A stretch of 8,698 nt of DNA. Source: Paracoccaceae bacterium. GTDB lineage: Bacteria; Pseudomonadota; Alphaproteobacteria; Rhodobacterales; Rhodobacteraceae. The first letter of the stretch is position 1. Each line of letters opens with the position of its first letter. Shown here piece after piece: positions 5,833 through 8,698 of this stretch. The notes beneath the pieces are model-generated. The model was not told where the DNA came from. It saw only the letters and a list, made by a program, of their open reading frames with translations, and searched no databases. Where the stretch lies: assembly GCA_009922885.1 (NCBI GenBank), contig RFUP01000077.1:1-8698 (forward strand), written 5' to 3'. Position numbers and translations under genes: made by a program.

Positions 5833-6768
5833 TCACTCGGTGAGGCAATCCTTTATGGTGGCAGCCATCGCGCGGAGTGTGGCGCTGTAAAGGTCGGGGC
5901 CGGGGGCTTGGTTGGTGCCAAGGGGATCAAGCTCGGCCACCTTCAAAGAAGTGCTGACGGCGGCGATCAGACGAGGATCGAATTGCGGTTCCGAAAAGGC
6001 GCAGGTGGCTCCGGTTTCTTCAACGTGATGCTGGATTTCCGACAGGTGCGCGGCGGAGGTTGGTGCCGCGTCACCGAGGGAAATCGAGCCAACGGAGGTG
6101 AGGGCATAAGCTTCGGTAAAGTATTGATAGGCGTCATGAAAAACGAGGAATGGACGGCCGGAAACTGGGGCCAGATCAGCTTTGAGTTCAGCGCCGAGTG
6201 CCGTGAGAGCGGCGGCGGCTGTTTGGGCGTTTTGCGCGTAGACCTCGGCGTTTTGCGGGTCTAGCGCCGAGAGGTTTTCCGCGATCACTGATAGCCAAGC
6301 GGTGGCGTTTTGAGGGTCGAGCCAGAGGTGGGGGTCAATGCCGCTGTGGTCATGACCTTCTTCATGCGCGTGCTTTTCTTCGGCCTTTTCCTCTGCGTGA
6401 CCTTCATGATCGTCATGTTCGGCCTCTTCACGAAAATCGCGCAGGACAGGGGCGGAATCCGCGAGTTCAACGGCGATGGCACCCGAGGCCAAGGCTTCAA
6501 GGGGGGCTTCCATCCACGGGGTGAGTTGCTCGCTGACCCAGAACACGGCATCTGCCTCTTGCAGGGCGGCGGCTTGCGAGGGCTTCAGCGCGAAGCCATG
6601 GGGAGATGATGCGCCGCTGACCAAGACCTCCGGTTTGCTCAGGCCATTGGTGACCATGTCTACGAGCGAGCCGATCGGGGCGATATCGGTGACGATCTTG
6701 AGGCCTTCGGCCCCTGCAATCGTGGGCAGAAGGGCAAGGCAGGCAACTGGGAACAGGGTGTGGCGCAT
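5833..6768 (-). CDS. znuA: High-affinity zinc ABC transporter, periplasmic zinc-binding protein
   Basis: ZnuA captures Zn2+ in the periplasm and hands it to ZnuBC. The 311-residue form starts at 6768 with GGAG 6 bases upstream and a signal peptide MRHTLFPVACLALLPTIAGA cleaved after about residue 20. Longer in-frame starts would translate the operator region and bury the signal peptide. Likely zinc ligands are H57 (SSPHGFA), H147 (DPHLWLDP), H211 (VFHDAYQYF) and possibly D281. The pair C256/C308 matches the position of the disulfide known in E. coli ZnuA. A His/Glu/Asp-rich loop at 114-142 is typical of zinc-specific cluster A-I proteins. The gene is divergent from zur-znuC-znuB and shares the operator region with it. 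The stop lies 57 bases before truB. Confidence 0.96.
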   Translation of the reverse strand: MRHTLFPVACLALLPTIAGAEGLKIVTDIAPIGSLVDMVTNGLSKPEVLVSGASSPHGFALKPSQAAALQEADAVFWVSEQLTPWMEAPLEALASGAIAVELADSAPVLRDFREEAEHDDHEGHAEEKAEEKHAHEEGHDHSGIDPHLWLDPQNATAWLSVIAENLSALDPQNAEVYAQNAQTAAAALTALGAELKADLAPVSGRPFLVFHDAYQYFTEAYALTSVGSISLGDAAPTSAAHLSEIQHHVEETGATCAFSEPQFDPRLIAAVSTSLKVAELDPLGTNQAPGPDLYSATLRAMAATIKDCLTE

Positions 6769-6798
6769 GTGAGTCTCCGATATCAACGGGGCCCACTT

Positions 6799-6819
6799 AA
6801 ATGATATAACATTACATAT
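6799..6819. promoter_or_regulatory. Zur-box-like operator 1 (znuA-proximal)
   Basis: The 17-mer ATGATATAACATTACAT (6801-6817) matches the second operator at 14 of 17 positions. Its outer parts are palindromic (ATG/CAT), and an overlapping perfect GATAT/ATATC repeat lies at 6803-6820. The core ATAACATT resembles known Zur boxes of proteobacteria (half-site TGTTATA/TATAACA). It overlaps the predicted znuA -10 and is centred 41 bases before the znuA start, so zinc-bound Zur should block znuA transcription. Confidence 0.75.
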
Positions 6820-6833
6820 CAACCCAAATGTAA
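6804..6833 (-). promoter_or_regulatory. Candidate znuA promoter
   Basis: On the minus strand, TTACAT (6828-6833) and TTATAT (6804-6809) are separated by 18 bases. Transcription would start near 6797, giving a leader of about 28 bases that contains the GGAG ribosome-binding site. The -10 lies within operator 1 and the -35 within operator 2. The region is AT-rich, so other pairings are possible. Confidence 0.4.
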
Positions 6834-6849
6834 TAACATTGCATTTGGG
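6823..6849. promoter_or_regulatory. Zur-box-like operator 2 (zur-proximal)
   Basis: A 27-base palindrome with perfect 8-bp arms, CCCAAATG (6823-6830) and CATTTGGG (6842-6849), centred at 6836. Its core ATGTAATAACATTGCAT (6828-6844) matches operator 1 at 14 of 17 positions with a centre-to-centre distance of 27 bases. It is centred 38 bases before the zur start and covers the candidate -35 of zur, which suggests autorepression of zur-znuCB. Confidence 0.75.
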
Positions 6850-6867
6850 CGTTCTCGCAGGTATAGC
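6839..6867 (+). promoter_or_regulatory. Candidate zur promoter giving a leaderless transcript
   Basis: TTGCAT (6839-6844) and TATAGC (6862-6867) are 17 bases apart. The expected start of transcription, about 7 bases past the -10, falls on the A of the zur ATG at 6874. No Shine-Dalgarno sequence stands at a normal distance; the only weak candidate, GCAGG, is 12 bases from the ATG. An alternative pair, TTACAT (6812-6817) and TAACAT (6834-6839), would give a leader of about 28 bases. Confidence 0.4.
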
Positions 6868-6873
6868 AACGGC

Positions 6874-7353
6874 ATGCAAAACGATCATTTCCAGCCCCAT
6901 GACCATGCGCGATGTATCTCGACGGCGGTTGATGCCGCCGAGCGCTTCTGCGCGGCGCAAGGCCTACGCTTGACGCCCGTGCGGCGGCGCACGCTGGAGA
7001 TCCTGCTTTCCGAGCATCGGGCCTTGGGGGCCTATGACATTCTGGCGAAGCTGGATGCGGACGGGTTCGGGAGCCAGCCTCCGGTGGCCTATCGCGCGCT
7101 CGATTTCCTCACGGCAAATGGTTTTGCCCATAAGGTGGAAGCGTTGAATGCCTATGTGGCCTGCACGCATCCGGGTGCAGATCACGCGCCTGCCTTCCTG
7201 ATCTGCCGTTCTTGCGGCGTGGTGGAAGAAGCGGAAGCTGCGCCAGACAAAGGCCCTCTGGCCCGTGCGGCGCGGGAAGCCGGGTTTGCGATTGAACGCG
7301 CTGTGGTGGAGGCGCAAGGCACCTGCCCTGCCTGCCGGAGCGAACATCCGTGA
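6874..7353 (+). CDS. zur: Zinc uptake regulator, Fur family
   Basis: Zur is a dimeric repressor that binds its operators when loaded with Zn2+. The 159-residue protein has a winged-helix DNA-binding domain (about 16-88) with LRLTPVRRRTLEILL (31-45), GAYDIL and the recognition-helix region PPVAYRALDFL (69-79), followed by a C-terminal dimerisation domain. The structural zinc site is formed by C111/C114 (CRSC) and C151/C154 (CPAC). Likely sensory ligands are H86, C97, H99 or H104 and E118 or E119, by spacing to E. coli Zur. The N-terminus has a short His motif (HDHARC, 9-14). The adjacent znu genes and Zur boxes separate it from Fur, Mur and Irr. Its stop overlaps the znuC start by 4 bases, which implies translational coupling. 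Confidence 0.95.
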   Translation: MQNDHFQPHDHARCISTAVDAAERFCAAQGLRLTPVRRRTLEILLSEHRALGAYDILAKLDADGFGSQPPVAYRALDFLTANGFAHKVEALNAYVACTHPGADHAPAFLICRSCGVVEEAEAAPDKGPLARAAREAGFAIERAVVEAQGTCPACRSEHP

Positions 7354-8111
7354 GCCTGATATCGTTGCAGAACGTTTCGGTGCGTTTGGGCGGGCATATG
7401 GCGCTTTCCCATGTGAACCTGACAATTGAGCCTTCCCAAGTGGTGACGGTGGTGGGGCCGAATGGCTCTGGGAAATCAACGCTGCTGCGCACGATTATCG
7501 GGGCAGTGCGGCCTTCCGTGGGTAAAATCACAGCGAAGCCGGGGCTGCGGATCGGTTACGTGCCGCAAAAGCTGGCGCTGGACCCGACTTTGCCCATGAC
7601 CGTTGCGCGGTTCCTTTCTCTGCCGACCCGCAGGGCGGTGGCGGAGATGGTGGCGGTTCTGGAGACTTGCGGGCTGCCCAGCCTTGGTGAGCGGCAGCTT
7701 TCCGAGCTTTCGGGCGGGCAGTTCCAGCGGGCGCTTCTGGCGCGTGCGCTTCTGGATAAGCCGGACCTACTGTTGCTCGATGAGGCCACGCAAGGCCTTG
7801 ATCAGCCGGGGTCGGCCACGTTCTACCGCTTGATCGAGCAGATCCGGAAGGAAACCGGAACAGCAGTGGTGATGGTGAGCCATGAACTGCACGTGGTGAT
7901 GAGCACCTCGGATCGGGTGATTTGCCTCAACGGGCATATCTGCTGCGAAGGCCATCCGGAACATGTGGCCTCGGCACCGGAGTATCGCGCGCTTTTTGGT
8001 ACGGGCACGCAGGGGGCACTTGCGCTCTATCGCCATGCCCATGACCACAGCCACGACGGGGAATGTGACCACGATCACCCGCACAGCCATCCGCACGGGG
8101 AACACGCCTGA
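7350..8111 (+). CDS. znuC: Zinc ABC transporter, ATP-binding protein
   Basis: ZnuC is the cytoplasmic ATPase that drives zinc import through ZnuB. The 253-residue protein has Walker A GPNGSGKST (36-44), the Q-loop YVPQK (70-74), the signature LSGGQ (120-124), Walker B LLLLDEAT (140-147) and the switch histidine H178 (VSHELH). It starts with GTG at 7350, overlapping the zur stop as GTGA; this start places the first conserved strand (LISLQNVSVRLGG) at the N-terminus as expected. The C-terminal tail, residues 227-253, carries ten histidines in HDH- and HPH-type repeats plus C239, probably a zinc-binding tail on the cytoplasmic side. The stop overlaps the znuB start by one base (TGATG). Confidence 0.96.
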   Translation: MSLISLQNVSVRLGGHMALSHVNLTIEPSQVVTVVGPNGSGKSTLLRTIIGAVRPSVGKITAKPGLRIGYVPQKLALDPTLPMTVARFLSLPTRRAVAEMVAVLETCGLPSLGERQLSELSGGQFQRALLARALLDKPDLLLLDEATQGLDQPGSATFYRLIEQIRKETGTAVVMVSHELHVVMSTSDRVICLNGHICCEGHPEHVASAPEYRALFGTGTQGALALYRHAHDHSHDGECDHDHPHSHPHGEHA

Positions 8112-8698
8112 TGTTTGACGATTTCCTCGTAAGAGCGGCTTTGGCAGGGGCGGGTACGGCCTTGGCGGCGGCGCCGATGGGATGTTTCGTGGTGTGGCGG
8201 CGCATGGCCTATTTCGGCGACGCGACGGCGCATGCCTCGATCCTTGGCGTGGCGCTTTCGCTGGCCTTCTCGGTTCCTGTGGTTTGGGGCGCGGCGGCGG
8301 TTGCGCTGCTGATGGCCTCCATCGTTTCCACGTTATCGGGGCGTGGCTTCGCGATGGACACGCTTCTGGGCGTGATGGCGCATTCTGCGCTCGCGTTCGG
8401 GCTGGTGGCGGTTTCGTTCATCGATGGCGTGCGGATTGATCTGATGGCCTATCTTTTCGGGGATATTCTGGCGGTGACGAAATCCGATCTGGCCTTCATC
8501 TGGGGCGGCGCGCTGATCGTTCTGGGGCTTCTGGCGCTTCGGTGGCAGGCGCTTCTGACGGCCACGCTGAACCCCGATCTGGCGCAGGCGGCCGGTTTTG
8601 ATCCGCGACGCGAGCAATTGGTGCTGACGCTGGGGCTGGCTTTGGTGGTGGCGGTGGCAATCAAGGTGGTGGGGGTGCTTCTGATTGCGGCCTTGCTG
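8111..8698 (+). CDS. znuB: Zinc ABC transporter, membrane permease (runs off right edge)
   Basis: The first 196 residues of a permease of the ABC-3 family are visible; complete members are usually about 260-280 residues. It starts at ATG 8111, overlapping the znuC stop by one base, and the reading frame is open to the window edge. Several hydrophobic helices are apparent: about 7-28, 45-75, 85-103, 132-151 and 176-196. Family motifs include RRMAYFGDATAHASILGVAL (30-49), matching the conserved FxGDxxAHA/S-type segment, and DLMAYLFGDILAVTKSDL (116-133). The usual LNPDLAQAAGF segment (about 159-169) is near the coupling-helix region that contacts ZnuC. It forms the inner-membrane channel for Zn2+ in the ZnuABC complex. 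Confidence 0.95.
   Translation, partial: MFDDFLVRAALAGAGTALAAAPMGCFVVWRRMAYFGDATAHASILGVALSLAFSVPVVWGAAAVALLMASIVSTLSGRGFAMDTLLGVMAHSALAFGLVAVSFIDGVRIDLMAYLFGDILAVTKSDLAFIWGGALIVLGLLALRWQALLTATLNPDLAQAAGFDPRREQLVLTLGLALVVAVAIKVVGVLLIAALL

Noticed and set aside
4897..6264. A 455-codon plus-strand open frame
   Set aside because: It is antisense to truB and the end of znuA, both well-supported genes, and reads as low-complexity Gly/Ala/Glu-rich sequence without a family match.
6769..6960. A 64-residue N-terminal extension of znuA
   Set aside because: It would cross both Zur-type operators and the zur start and put the signal peptide in the middle of the protein. The start at 6768 has a good ribosome-binding site and a normal signal peptide.

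Overview
The window looks like a chromosomal segment of an alphaproteobacterium of the order Rhodobacterales (Roseobacter/Rhodobacter type). This is inferred from the GC-rich coding sequence, the form of the Zur, ZnuA, TruB, DUF1643 and DUF5665 proteins, and an intergenic repeat of a kind I recall from that group. I see no tRNA, rRNA, CRISPR array, insertion sequence, prophage or attachment site.

Left part (1-5775, all on the minus strand, so read right to left). The order of transcription is truB (tRNA pseudouridine-55 synthase), a DUF1643 gene, a small DUF5665 membrane protein gene, a terminator, a membrane-anchored RTX-repeat protein gene, rpsO (ribosomal protein S15), a terminator, an imperfect palindromic repeat with a second terminator-like hairpin, rnr (RNase R), and the start of a MltB-type lytic transglycosylase gene that runs off the left edge. 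TruB, S15 and RNase R make this an RNA-metabolism neighbourhood. The usual truB-rpsO-pnp order is changed: three genes sit between truB and rpsO, and rnr, not pnp, follows rpsO.

Right part (5833-8698) is a zinc-uptake locus. znuA (periplasmic zinc-binding protein) is on the minus strand. zur (zinc-sensing Fur-family repressor), znuC (ATPase) and znuB (permease, cut by the right edge) form an overlapping plus-strand operon. The 105-bp divergent promoter region holds two related Zur-box-like palindromes that overlap the predicted core promoters. This suggests that zinc-loaded Zur represses both znuA and its own operon. The zur start codon has no good Shine-Dalgarno sequence and lies 7 bases past a good -10 candidate, so the transcript may be leaderless. 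Histidine-rich segments occur in ZnuA (internal loop), ZnuC (C-terminal tail) and, more weakly, the Zur N-terminus.

I found no clear undescribed multi-gene system. The items most worth a second look are the double Zur operator with possible leaderless zur, the RTX membrane protein inserted upstream of rpsO, the DUF1643/DUF5665 overlapping pair behind truB, and the palindromic repeat between rpsO and rnr.
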